Part shown: piece after piece, positions 30,424 through 40,599 of the stretch
Position numbering within the stretch: position 1 is the first letter of the stretch
Layout: each line of letters opens with the position of its first letter
Assembly: GCA_014529385.2 (NCBI GenBank)
Contig: CM043958.1
Coordinates: 89,549,025 to 89,613,024 of the forward strand
DNA length: 64,000 nucleotides
DNA from: Adiantum capillus-veneris
Taxonomy: Eukaryota > Streptophyta > Polypodiopsida > Polypodiales > Pteridaceae
Direction: 5' to 3'
Program-made: the position numbers and the translations under genes
Notes under the pieces: generated by a model
Databases searched by the model: none
Seen by the model: only the letters and a program-made list of their open reading frames with translations
What the model was told of the DNA's origin: nothing

Positions 30424-33385
30424 ATGGAGAACGCTTCTTTTTCTGATGAAAACACCAATTTGAACTTGCAATCCTCAGCCCCTTCATCTTTAACACTTAC
30501 CCAAAGAAAGAACACACATCATCTTCATGTTGATGTATTGCAAGAGTACGCACCGTTGTAGAAACGTAGGAGGGAGTCTCTCTTATCTCAATGGAAGAAA
30601 GGACTTAGAAGGACAAACAAGGAACATCATTTGAATTTGTGGACCGATGGGTCTATTTATCCAAAGGATCCTACGACAAATGCGTCACCTCCCTTTGCTA
30701 ATATCACTAACCTCTTACATTTCACAGGCGATGGCAAGGATGGGCTATTGGGATACACCAAACATTTGGAAATGAGAGGATTGAATGCGGAAAGGCAAAG
30801 AAACTTCCTGGCGATGGAGAACAAACTTAATGAAACATGCTCTCAAAAGATTTCCTCAAACAAATAGACAATCCAAGGCCTTGAGAAGAAGATCACAAGT
30901 TTGCGAGAGAAAGACACCGTGCTTGGTAGTCGGAAAAGAAAGCGAGATCTGTGCAACATTGAGAACATGAAGATTGGTAGTGGTGGCCTGAAAAAATGAA
31001 TACGAGCTTTAAGGTAACTCGAAGTTTGTTTCTGCTTTTGTATCTCCAATGTGCTTCACTAAGAAATGGATACACTTTCCTATACATGATCGTAACGCAT
31101 GGTGCTTTTTTGGCAGGTCTTTACTGCATCCAAACTCAAACGGTGCAAGCTTCAATGCTGGAGTGCATTACAACCATCTAGTTCCAAAAGAAGTAGTTGA
31201 AGAGATGATAACTCAGAAAAAATTTCGTAAGTTGACAGGGAGGCTCCTTACCTCCTTCATGAACGAGAATCAGTTGGAACCAATGGAAGTGAAAGCAATA
31301 CTTGTTCCAAAAGAACATCTAGTTCCAAAAGAAGTAGTTGAAGAGATGATAACTCAGAAAAAATTTCGTAAGTTGACAGGGAGGCTCCTTACCTCCTTCA
31401 TGAACGAGAATCAGTTGGAACCAATGGAAGTGAAAGCAATACTTGATGAGAGTGGCATCTCGCATATGGGATACAGGGCACTCTTCAAAGCATTAGCTAA
31501 ACAGTCTCAAAATAAACTACAGAGAGGATCATTACTGCCAAAGCCATCACATGTAAAGGCTGCTTGCCAGCACGTAAACGATGAGGTGTTTGAGAAACTT
31601 GGGTCACCATTCCATATTGAAGCAACGTTCTTAGGCAAGGGTGGCAAAGAGGTACATTTTAACGAGCACAAAAACCTCTTCATTGATCTTGAAGCATTGC
31701 AAAGGTATGCAGTTCACTTCTTTGACATCAGTTGAGAGGAGTGCGGTGGGGTTCTCAAGTTTGTTTTGAAGCTCGACGAGTGCGAGGTCCTGAAGAACAA
31801 GAAGCTGGAGAGAGTCACCACTACCCTCATGAACAAAGCTCTGGATCCATCAATAACGAAAGAGGATCCACGATACTTCAGCGTGTAATCCTAAAACAAC
31901 ATTTTAACTCTAGGATCATTTCAGATATACTTCGTTCACTCTATAATAACAAAAATATTGATTATTTGGTTGTTGATTTTGTGTTTTCATTTTTCACTGC
32001 AAGTTGATAAGGGAAATTTTGAAATCCTCGATTGGGTTTTTAGTCAAACCCAAATTCCTTCTATCATCAATGAACAAAGAAACAGAGTCGTTCTTTCAGT
32101 GGAAGAATTTGGTGACTATAGAGTGGAATGGCACATGGCAGGTGACTTAAAGATTCTTAAGTGTATGTACAACATAACACAGAGAGCAGCTGTGACAAAT
32201 CCATGCTTATATTGCATGGCTAATGCACAATCTCTTGAGAGTGTGCAATGGAATAGAGCTACCAACAGACATCTTCAAGATAAAACTTTTAGGTCAGTGC
32301 TTGATATTCCTCTGAGTAGAGTTCACGTCTGTACACTTCATGCACTCTGTTGAATAATTGAAAAGGTGGTTCATTTGTACATATGTTTTGCATGGACATT
32401 AAAGCCAGAGAGTGAGTCGAAAAGAGTGATCAAAGCATTAGAGGGAGTGCACTCAGACATTGGTTTGCATGGAGGCAATGTCAAAATCGAAGAAGACCCT
32501 AAGATGTCTCAAAGTCGTTACAAGGTACCTAGGAAAGCATCGATAGGCGGCGTGAAGGCCAGAAGGTTTCTTGGCTTTAGCCTCAAAGATTCGGATAGAG
32601 AAGAAATGAGAAACATGTTCAACAAATGGATACAGTTACATAAAGTGGTTAAAGACAATGCTGGTGGTGGGGCAATCCAAAATCACAAGGCGAATGTGTG
32701 GAAATCACTAGATAAAATTTTCCACTACGTTGAGCAGCATTCTTGGGACCAAAGTAAGCTCACATCATTTCAAGCAGCCTTGCTAGATTGGAAGAAGGCT
32801 TACCTTACAGGGTGGGGTGGGCAACATATCACACATTACATGGTAGGTTAGCATTCTACGTATACAAAACAAATTTTCAAATTGTACTCTATTTACCAAT
32901 GTTTTATTTCAATGCAGCACATACTGTTCAACCATGGTCCATATTTTGCTGAAACATATGGCTCACTATCAATATGGTCCACACAAAACATGGAAAAAAC
33001 CCACTACATGGCAAGAACAGGTTATTTTAAGCATACTAGACATGGGGGAGGAAAGGATAAGGCCAATAGCCTATTAGAGTTACACCAATGGACTTATAGA
33101 CGACTAATTCTCGCCATGCGAGGTGGCGACAGTCACGAGTCAGGAGCGGGAGAAGATGGACCTGAGGGAGAAGATGGACCTAGGCCCGTTGTTTTTATCC
33201 TCTTCGATGCACATCCTTCTTCCTCACTTTGTACCTCTTTGATGTGCAAGCTCTGTAGACGAGCTCGTTCCTCTGTTGATGGCAGCATCCCCACAGGCAT
33301 CAGGCGTCTTCTTTCCCTCAAAAACAGCCGCTTGTTGTATGGATCTAAGCTCTCCGGGTCTTCAACCCCTGCAGCCAGAGCATGA
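30424..33385 (+). pseudogene. Decayed multi-exon gene of an undescribed transposase-like family
   Basis: Likely exons: 30,424-31,013, 31,117-31,884, about 32,004-32,842 and 32,918 onward. The 75-bp intron 32,843-32,917 and the first intron are clean GT-AG; the frame across 31,884/32,004 does not close exactly, so a one-base change is possible. Features in order: coiled basic region, an exactly doubled 47-residue block, YRVEWHMAGDLKILKCMY, NPCLYCMANAQ (CX2C), HVCTLHALC..IIEKVV, and near the end ILFNHGPYFAETYG, MEKTHYMARTGYFKH and LLELHQWTYRRL. This order (GD.K..., PCxYC, HxLxxH, then a C-terminal YG...E...R block) resembles uncharacterised transposon-like proteins I know from cnidarians and fungi, but I cannot name the superfamily. 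Premature stops: TAG 30,559, TAG 30,865, TGA 30,997, TGA 31,733, TGA 32,351. Confidence 0.6.
31175..31445 (+). repeat. 141-bp in-frame tandem duplication
   Basis: The segment beginning CATCTAGTTCCAAAAGAAG at 31,175 is repeated at 31,316 without a difference that I could see. 141 bp is 47 codons, so the reading frame is kept. The duplicated peptide begins HLVPKEVVEEMITQKKF. Confidence 0.9.
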
Positions 33386-34915
33386 GATGTGTAGGACATG
33401 AAATAGGGGGCTCTGAGTGCTTGGCACCCATACCCAATGCCAAAGACGTGTAGAGCAAACTGTTTCTCAATCAGAATTAATCTTTCTGCATTTAATGGGA
33501 GGGGGTGCCCACCACACAATCTTGTAATAACTTTCATTGCAAACAGTGGGAACTTTGCATTGTCCTCGGAGTATTCCTTGTGGTATATTATGATCTACAA
33601 AAAAATAGTAATGAATTTATGGGCCGTAAGTGAGATGAGTACAATTTCCAAGTACTTGAATTGTTTCTACAAACCTTTTTGTGGTTGAAACGCCCGATGT
33701 AGTGAGACAACGCCGCATCCTTGCCTTGGACTCCAGTGAGAAGCCCTTGCCGTGAGCATCCCGCTCTTCTAAGGAAACTATTGTCATACACTAGCACCTG
33801 TCAACAAAAAAATTGATCATGACATTTTATCACTGGGCCATCTCCAATACCATCTCAATGCCTTTAAAAATTACCATCTGATTCTCGTCCATTTCCAGCA
33901 TCGACCTTCCCCACAAGTGAATAGACTGACTATTCATTACCTGAGCTCTGGGTGCCACGGGCCTACCCATGGTTTCCAAGCCGAATTGTTTTGTTGTCGA
34001 TTGAAACTACTCATTTGTTGGGAAATTGGCCTCTCCGGACTTCGCTTCATTGAATGTATCTTTGATCAGTTGCCACCTTGAAGTAAACTGTGAGTCGTGG
34101 ATAGCTGTGTCAGCAATAAGATGTTGGTCCACTCCATCATCATCCACAAATCCCATGTCTGCTTCACAAAAATTTGCAATTGCAGCTAGGCAGTAGTCCT
34201 CCAGTATATTCAGCTCATGCATGATATCTGTGAGCAGAACGTGGTGGGTGTCGCCCACCATAGCAAAGCTGGGAGCGCAATTCAGAGGAAAAGTCACTTC
34301 CTTATTTGGGCTTTCTTGCTTGCACTCTATTGTTGCATCCGCAAGAGAAGCAAGAGTTAAGCCCGCATCAAATGTTTCCTTTAATACCTCTATTCGCACT
34401 TCTTCTGGGTCAAACTGCACCTCCACATCCTCTACCTTTTCCTCCGGCGCCAATGGACAACTAGTGAAAGTTGTTGACTGGGAAGTCTTTGACTCACCAT
34501 CCGTCTACAAGTATAAGTAACAAACAAACTCGTGGTAGAATGCCACTAAGCGACACTTTTTGAAGTGCTTCATACACCTGTCTTGTACAAGCAGTGCATT
34601 GGAGGGACACTTTTCTAGATAGCGATTCAATCTCCTTGAAGCACTCTTGTCAGGGTCAAGGTCGGCTAGGTGCATATATCTCATGCCATCAACTGCCATG
34701 GAATTGTCACAAATGACTGTCTCATATTTTTGAGAATGGGTTTGTAGGTACTCAAATGAGCAATCTATAATCCTCGGTATAGAAAAATCTGCATTAAACA
34801 TTCCTGATAGTTCTAGTGCACGGTGATGAGCACGAGCGTTGTATAAGAACGTGAATAGTTTTTCTTCACATGTATCCTCACCCACAACGTCTGTCTCCAG
34901 GACTATGATCCCCAT
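33133..34915 (-). pseudogene. Nearly intact four-exon gene, unknown family, facing the plus-strand gene
   Basis: Minus-strand exons 34,915-34,589, 34,504-33,875, 33,797-33,675 and 33,594-33,133 each have lengths divisible by three and GT/AG borders, giving about 513 codons from ATG at 34,915. One internal stop, TAG at 34,007, lies in NE*FQSTTKQFG and is explained by a CAG-to-TAG change. Recognisable stretches: YETVICDNSMAVDGMRYMHL, an acidic middle, SMLEMDENQM, VYDNSFLRRAGCSRQGL, MKVITRLCGGHPLPLNAERL and a Ser/Pro/Gly tail. I do not recognise the family. The good splice structure and almost open frame suggest a gene that was active recently. The last exon overlaps, tail to tail, the end of the plus-strand frame. 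Exon 1 begins inside the hairpin repeat unit, so the repeat may carry its promoter or 5' UTR. Confidence 0.5.
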
Positions 34916-35421
34916 CACTGAAAGAAAAGACAAGCCAAAACTACTATTCAAAATTGGTTTGTATTTATAACCAAGCGAATATTGAGCCTCGAGTATCCCT
35001 CAAGGTCTCTATTCGCTTGGTTCTGTCCCATGCGCTAATGTTATAATAGGTGACGTCACATGAGTCAAAACCAGGCGAATAGGGGTCCCAAGAATCTCCG
35101 AAGGGCCCTATTCGCTTGGTTCTGACCCAAGTTGAATTTCCGTTGTACCCACAACGTCTGTCTCCAGGACTATGATCCCCCATGACTGAAAGAAAAAACA
35201 AGCCAAAACTACTTTTCAAAATTGGTTTGTATTTGGTGTCATAACCAAGCAAATATTGAGCCTCGAGTATCCCTCAAGGTCTCTATTCGCTTTTTTCTGT
35301 CCCGTGCACTAATGTCATAATAGGTGACATCACTTGAGTTAGAACCATCCAAATAGGGGCACCAAGAATCTCCGAAGGGCCCTATTCGCTTGGTTCTGAC
35401 CCAAGTTGAATTTTCGTTGTA
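34881..35421. repeat. Two tandem 267-274 bp units, each with two hairpins
   Basis: CCCACAACGTCTGTCTCCAGG begins at 34,881 and the same sequence starts again at 35,148; CCCACG starts a third at 35,422. Each unit contains AACCAAGC(G/A)AATA...TATTCGCTT..TT and a second palindrome AATAGGG....CCCTATTCGCTTGGTTCTGAC. The stem core CCAAGCGAA/TTCGCTTGG is the same as in the 106-bp array at 36.6-38.3 kb. The first unit overlaps the start of the minus-strand gene. Confidence 0.85.
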
Positions 35422-35464
35422 CCCACGTCCATTTGAAACAGGTGGATTAGAACATGGCATTTAA

Positions 35465-35694
35465 TGTTATCAGTAATAGATATATAGGCATACTCACTCA
35501 CTATGCCCAAACATAGCATTGAATAACAACTCAGGCACGGTCACATAAGGAGTAATTATTCCAACCATGCGGTGTGAGACTTCTAATATTACCCTAACGA
35601 CCACTCTTTGGCCCTTGGAGTGTTGTCCCATTGTGCTCTAACCCCGTAATGCAGTGGCTTCAGTGCGTACACAGTTAACAGCACACAGGAAGGG

Positions 35695-35730
<36 letters not shown>

Positions 35731-36570
35731 AAGAACCTGTCTCTTCAATATCCAATGGCGCCGAGTTGGATGGTGATCTCGTAGGCCGCTGAGAGCAAGA
35801 ACCAAAAGGTGGCGATGGCGATGGTGACGCGACAACGAAGGACTCAAACCAGTGGAGGTCGCTCAACGCAGGATCACGAGAGGTGGCCAAGGGGAAGAGC
35901 GCAAAAAAGGCAAAGGCAACGGCGATTTGTTTGTTCTACTTGGAGATGGAGATGGCGACTACAAGGACGATCGGCGTCTGACTCTAAACGCAGGATCACG
36001 AGAGGTGGCCAAGGGGAAGAGCGCAAAAAAGGCAAAGGCAATGGCAATCTGTTTGTTCTACTTGGAGATGGAAACGGCAACTGCAAGGGCGATCGACGTC
36101 TGACTCTAAACAATCACTCGAAAAAGGCACGTGGGTTGCGCTCACAAGGACAACCAATAATAAATGGGCTCGGATTCCCATGCAGTACGATCTACCAACC
36201 ACAATATCGGGTGCAATCATGTGCATAAGTGAAGTTGTCACTCTCGTCGAGGTAAGCATTCTAAGTTTAGAAGCAGTACCCCCGCTAGACATTTTAACTA
36301 TATATACCCTCGCCTCCGATGAGCGCTCTTCTGTCTCTTTTTGCATCCTCTACTCTCCATCATTTTAACTCTACCCCCGTCAACCCTACGTGGTAAGCAA
36401 ACCATCTTTTTTGTGCTCCCAACCCTTTTTGCGCATCTCCTCTTACTCTCTAGTGCTCCTCCTTTTTGCGCATCCTCCTCTTACTCCTGTTCTGCAGTGC
36501 TTTGGTGACGCAGATCTCTACACACAGTCAAGAGGTATGCTACTACACTTTTGTGCACTTATATTTTGTG
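35465..36570. other. Spacer with GA run and a 122-bp tandem duplication
   Basis: A GA run lies at about 35,699-35,726. AACGCAGGATCACGAGAGG begins at 35,865 and again at 35,987, a 122-bp period, with several differences between copies. Frames across it (up to 139 codons) follow the repeat. No known domain was found. Confidence 0.6.
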
Positions 36571-36572
36571 TA

Positions 36573-38341
36573 GTCAGTACCAAGCGAATAAGGGAAGGTA
36601 AACCCTGTTTGTTGCACCTGTTCGCTTGGTACTGACCATCGTCTTTATTAATGATGTTTGCTATTACACTTTTCTGAGGTCAGTACCAAGCTAATAAGGG
36701 AAGGTAAACCCTGTTTGTTGCACCTGCTCGCTTGGTACTGACCATCGTCTTTATAAATGATGTTTGCTATTACACTTTTATGAGGTCAGTACTAAGCAAA
36801 TAAGGGAAGGTAAACCCTTTGTTGCACCTGTTTTTTTTTTTAAAACCAAATACGCGTTTTAAATTTATAAGGGAGAAGCAAAATTACAACTTAACACCAT
36901 GGAGGGGGATGAGACTTAGTAAACACTAGGGACAGGCCCAAAGGCCAAGTTTCAGACTTTACCAAAAGTGGTCTACTAATTTTCGGGGATACAACTGGCA
37001 ATAAATAGTTAGAAGTTAATCCTGTTTCTTCACAGCCAGTCTATCTCTTCCTGAAGCTTGTTGGCAAAGTTCAGGGCTTCCTCATATTTACTGGCTAGCT
37101 CAAGCACTTCATCCTTCATCTCCTGTACCCAATTATAGATAACATATAGAGAGCCATTCTTGGCGAGCAATCCCTGCAGTTCTTCAGCCCTTCTTCCAAA
37201 GAGTCTTTGAGGATTGACACTATGTGGCTGTAGATCCTCATTTGTTCCAGCTTGAGGTTAGCATCCAGCAAATAAGATCTTCAAACTAGGAGCTTGAAAA
37301 TTGGGAACAAAAAGGAAAGAATTTATGAGCTTCCAAGGGTTGGTACTAAGGGGGAAAGGATGGGGGTGTTGGTTTGGCAGTTGAGGAAAAGGTGTGGGAT
37401 ATCTTCCATTGCTCTTTTACACCTGAGGAAGGCAGAATTACCAACGGCTTACCTCGAGGATTGACTCCCATGTTGACAGCATCCACTCCCAGGCTGTGTC
37501 GATGGAGAACACTAAGGGTACCATCGAGGGAGGACCAAGGGGAGACCTCATGAGGAGGGCCCGGATGCAGTCCTGCTGGTGTCACGGGAGTGTCCCTTGG
37601 AAAGGCATCACCACTTTTCCAAACTTCCTATAGTTGCTCTGCAAAACCTTGAGGGAGGTTCTAAAAAAATTGTCGGTTAAATAGACTAGACGAACATGCC
37701 TGAAAAGCAGGGCCTAGGTTCTGGCTGATGAGTGGTCTGTGAGGCGGTGGGTTGGAGTACCGCCATGCGTTATGAGAGGTAGACGTGGGAGGGAGAAGCA
37801 GTGGTACCACCCCCCCCCTAGATTAGGGGAGGTGATGGGAGTGCACGACATGACAATTAGGTCAGCATGGACTCATCTTGAGTTCACTGGAGCTCTTGTT
37901 CGTCTACTTCACATTGGTATTTTGTTGCACCTGTTCGCTTGCTATTACATTTTTCTGAGGTCAGTACCAAGCGAATAAGGGAAGGCAAACTCTGTTCGAT
38001 GCACCTGTTCGCTTGGTACTGATCTCAAAAAATATAAATGATGTTTGCTATTACACTTTTCTGAGGTCAGTACCAAGCGAATAAGGGAAGGCAAACTCTG
38101 TTCGATGTACCTGTTTGCTTGGTACTGACCGTAGAAAATATAAATGATGTCTGCTATTACACTTTTTTGAGGTCAGTACCAAGTGAATAAGGGAAGGCAA
38201 ACTCTGTTCGATGCACCTGTTCGTTTGGTACTGACCTCAGAAAATATAAATGATGTTTGCTATTACACTTTTCTGAGGTCAGTACCAAGCGAATAAGGGA
38301 AGGCAAACTCTGTTCGATGCACCTGTTCGCTTGGTACTGAC
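36573..38341. repeat. 106-bp tandem array of long hairpins, seven units, interrupted
   Basis: Units start at 36,573, 36,679 and 36,785, then after an insertion at 37,960, 38,066, 38,172 and 38,278: an exact 106-bp period. Each unit opens with GTCAGTACCAAGCGAA and, after a 32-base loop, closes with TTCGCTTGGTACTGAC, a perfect 16-bp inverted repeat in the best copies (38,278-38,341). Between hairpins lies a 42-bp AT-rich spacer. Right-hand units are more alike than left-hand ones. Such arrays could be transposase-binding subterminal repeats, a satellite seed or a promoter array. Confidence 0.9.
36831..37920 (-). mobile_element. Truncated LINE inserted in the 106-bp array
   Basis: The insert is bounded by the 13-bp direct repeat TTTGTTGCACCTG at 36,818-36,830 and 37,921-37,933 and begins on the plus strand with poly-T, that is, a minus-strand element with a poly-A tail. 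Inside, minus-strand RAMEDIPHLFLNCQTN resembles the zf-RVT end of plant LINEs (C..C...E...HLF..C). It is 5' truncated, 1,090 bp long and decayed. It is not closely similar to LINE-A or LINE-B. Confidence 0.8.
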
Positions 38342-38410
38342 CTTTTTTGAAATCTTGAGTCCCTTGTGTTGACAAATGACATGTCGTTTTTTGTTATGCT
38401 ATTTGTAGAG

Positions 38411-39030
38411 ATGCCTCGTGCAAAGGCCACGCTTAGAAGGGCAACATGTGACTCTTTGAATGCTCAAGCAAGAAGACGCTGATATGAGGCGCACAGAGGT
38501 GTACTGCAAGAGCTTATACGAAAGATCGAATGACACGTTCAACTGGCTATTCCACGTCTCCCTTTCTAGTGAGTAGTGCGAGAGATTTGCGAGCAGTGGA
38601 GAGTCGGTATGTGATGGGCCAGCAGTGCACTTCTCTGCCTTCAAGAAATTGCAGAAGACTACCTCGTTGAATTCTTCAGCGATGGATATATATTGGCTGC
38701 CCATGCACACCGCGTTACTATCATGCCGTGGTATTTTGACACTCTTCGGAGGCTGCGCTTCCGCTACGATGGGGTGCTTTAGCCAGTACCTATCCGGGAT
38801 ATAAGAACAATGGATATTCTGAACATCCCCCCTCTCCATCCTCGTGCACGACATACAGATCCTTCTATGGCTGAATTAAACAACAAAAGGACACAGTCAC
38901 GCGCGAGAGAAATGACACAGATGGGCAGGCTGAGCCAGCTTGTAGAGGGGCATGAGCAAGCCAGGGTGGACCCTGAGGCAGTCATGGAAGAAACATAGAC
39001 AGTTATGGAGGAGCCAGCTAGACCGCAAAA
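38411..39030 (+). pseudogene. Histone H3-like gene with C-terminal extension, stop-ridden
   Basis: ATG at 38,411 opens a frame without frameshifts. After a short basic N-tail (MPRAKATLRRATC) lacking the K9/K27 ARKS context, it has the H3 alpha-N region (GVLQELIRKIE), then LPF-stop-stop-VVREI where H3 has LPFQRLVREI, ASSALLCLQEIAEDYLVEFF (H3: QSSAVLALQEAAEAYLVGLF), AAHAHRVTIMPWYFDTLRRL (H3: [20 protein letters not shown]). Stops: TGA 38,480, TGA 38,531, TAG 38,567, TGA 38,570, TGA 38,612, TAG 38,780, TAG 38,996. Every one fits CGA or CAG changed to TGA or TAG, and the pair at 38,567-38,572 falls exactly on Gln-Arg of H3. The frame runs about 70 codons beyond the fold (AELNNKRTQSRAREMTQMGR), which canonical H3 lacks. 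It follows the hairpin array by 70 bp, after an acceptor-like TTTGTAG. Copia DNA begins near 39,030. Confidence 0.8.
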
Positions 39031-39745
39031 TGAGCAAGACCTACAAAGATCCTCAACATTGCCTGCATCCTCAAAACCAGGACGTACATCAATGCCCTGC
39101 ACAATATTCTAGACGCCCTTTGACACAACAACATGTTGAATCATGTAATCCCACATAGGGTAATTGTCCCCATCCAATTTGTCCTCGGTAGCAAACATCT
39201 TGAACACATCTGTGTTGTTGTCAGCCATGGTAAATGTTGCACTTGATGTGAAAACTGCCCGAAAAGAGGAGAAACAAAGTAGGAACAACACGTGCTATAT
39301 AGCACAAACCATAGAAGATTGTAAGGGACCTGTTATGCAGAAAACAACACTGACAAAAATTTTGCACAAAATGATGAAATAGCATGTGCAGTACTGCCAG
39401 TAGTGGAAACGAAGGCCGAAATGAGCCCGAAGCAGAAACACTCGCCAAAGCTCACTGAAATCAAAGAAAGTGAGCTGGCGTGTGTTGGAGTTGCTAGCTA
39501 ATAAGCCCTAGAGGAGGCAACCTGCTTTGATACCAATTGTTGGAATTAGGGTTGCAGGGAAACACATATAGCTTGGAGAAGACGAAGGAAGCTCGAGGCA
39601 CACAACAGAGAGTGTATTACTTAGTGTGCAATGGAAAGATATATAGCCCTAGAATAATGGTCGTATATACAATGCACGGGGGGAAAAACCTCCTAGTGAG
39701 GGAAAAAATACCCCAGCAGTCCTAAGTGTGTTCACACACATCACT
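39030..39745 (-). pseudogene. Copia 5' end: LTR, primer-binding site and gag start
   Basis: Minus strand: an LTR ends CCAACA at 39,538, followed two bases on by the primer-binding site TGGTATCAAAGC (39,535-39,524, initiator-Met tRNA type), and gag starts at ATG 39,228 (MADNNTDVFKMFATEDKLDG, then NYPMWDYMIQHVVVSKGV). A stop (W to TAG) precedes NIVQGIDVRPGFEDAGNVED, after which the gag breaks off near 39,030 against the histone-like frame. The LTR contains a TATATATC box near 39,640. Its outer end (near 39,745) is estimated. Confidence 0.75.
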
Positions 39746-40178
39746 ACCATATGTATATGATAACAACTTTCAGGTAAAGTGCATAGTAGGAAAGTAGCTT
39801 TGAATTCATCATAAATGTTGAATTTTAGAGCAACTAGTTGGCTGAAAATCGAGTTGAACTCATTAAGATGTACAACCATGGTTGTTCCTTCCTTCATTAC
39901 TTAGTGTGCAATGGAAAGATAGATAGCCCTAGAATAATGGTCGTATATACAATGCACGGGGGGAAAAACCTCCTAGTGAGGAAAAAAATACCCCAGCAGT
40001 CCTAAGTGTGTTCACACACATCACTACCATATGTATATGATAACAACTTTCAGGTAAAGTGCATAGTAGGAAAGTAGCTTTGAATTCATCATAAATGTTG
40101 AATTTTAGAGCAACTAGTTGGCTGAAAATCGAGTTGAACTCATTAAGATGTACAACCATGGTTGTTCCTTCCTTCATC
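39616..40178. repeat. 280-bp tandem duplication across a copia LTR/gag junction
   Basis: ATTACTTAGTGTGCAATGG begins at 39,616 and again at 39,896, an exact 280-bp period, with only a few differences (for example ATATATAG/AGATAG). Each copy contains part of an LTR and the end of a second copia gag, so the duplication came after one copia had inserted into another. Confidence 0.9.
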
Positions 40179-40511
40179 CGAAGGTCCATCAACTTCTTCA
40201 ACCAATAAACCTTACTAGTAGCATTTTTATTAGCATACAACTCCTCAAGTCTAGTCCACATAGCATAGGAAGAATTCGACTTCTCTATGTTGAATAACAA
40301 AGAATTGAAAAGTGAAAGCTCTATTGTAGATCATGCAAGCTCATCCAGATCTTCCCAATTCGATTGCTCTATGTTTGCTGGTTTTACCCCCTTTGTCTTG
40401 ATAGGCTTCACCTGTTTCTTTTGCACCAAGACATTGTAGCATGGCAAAATTGTGTGCACCCTCAAGCTTCTTGATGTGCAAAAGGTTGTTGTTGTCATTG
40501 TTGCTTGCCAT
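39930..40511 (-). pseudogene. Second copia gag remnant
   Basis: Minus strand: ATG at 40,511 (MASNNDNNNLLHIKKLEGAHNF), a break, then MWTRLEELYANKNATSKVYW, LKKLMDLRMKEGTTMVVHLN, EFNSIFSQLVALKFNIYDEF and ATFLLCTLPESC. This is the UBN2-type copia gag core. It is truncated at LPES by the LTR of the other copia. No zinc knuckle or pol remains. Confidence 0.8.
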
Positions 40512-40599
40512 TACTTTAACCAAAAACAAGAATTTGAAGCCTCTATTGAACGAAATATAAAATGTGATCTGCAACACTAATAGCCACTGACAAAGAAGA

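Noticed and set aside
35809-36228. 139-codon basic frame
   Set aside because: Derived from the 122-bp duplication and GA-rich DNA.
36573-38341. CRISPR-like array (regular repeats and spacers)
   Set aside because: Plant nuclear context, and the whole 106-bp unit is repeated, including the would-be spacers.
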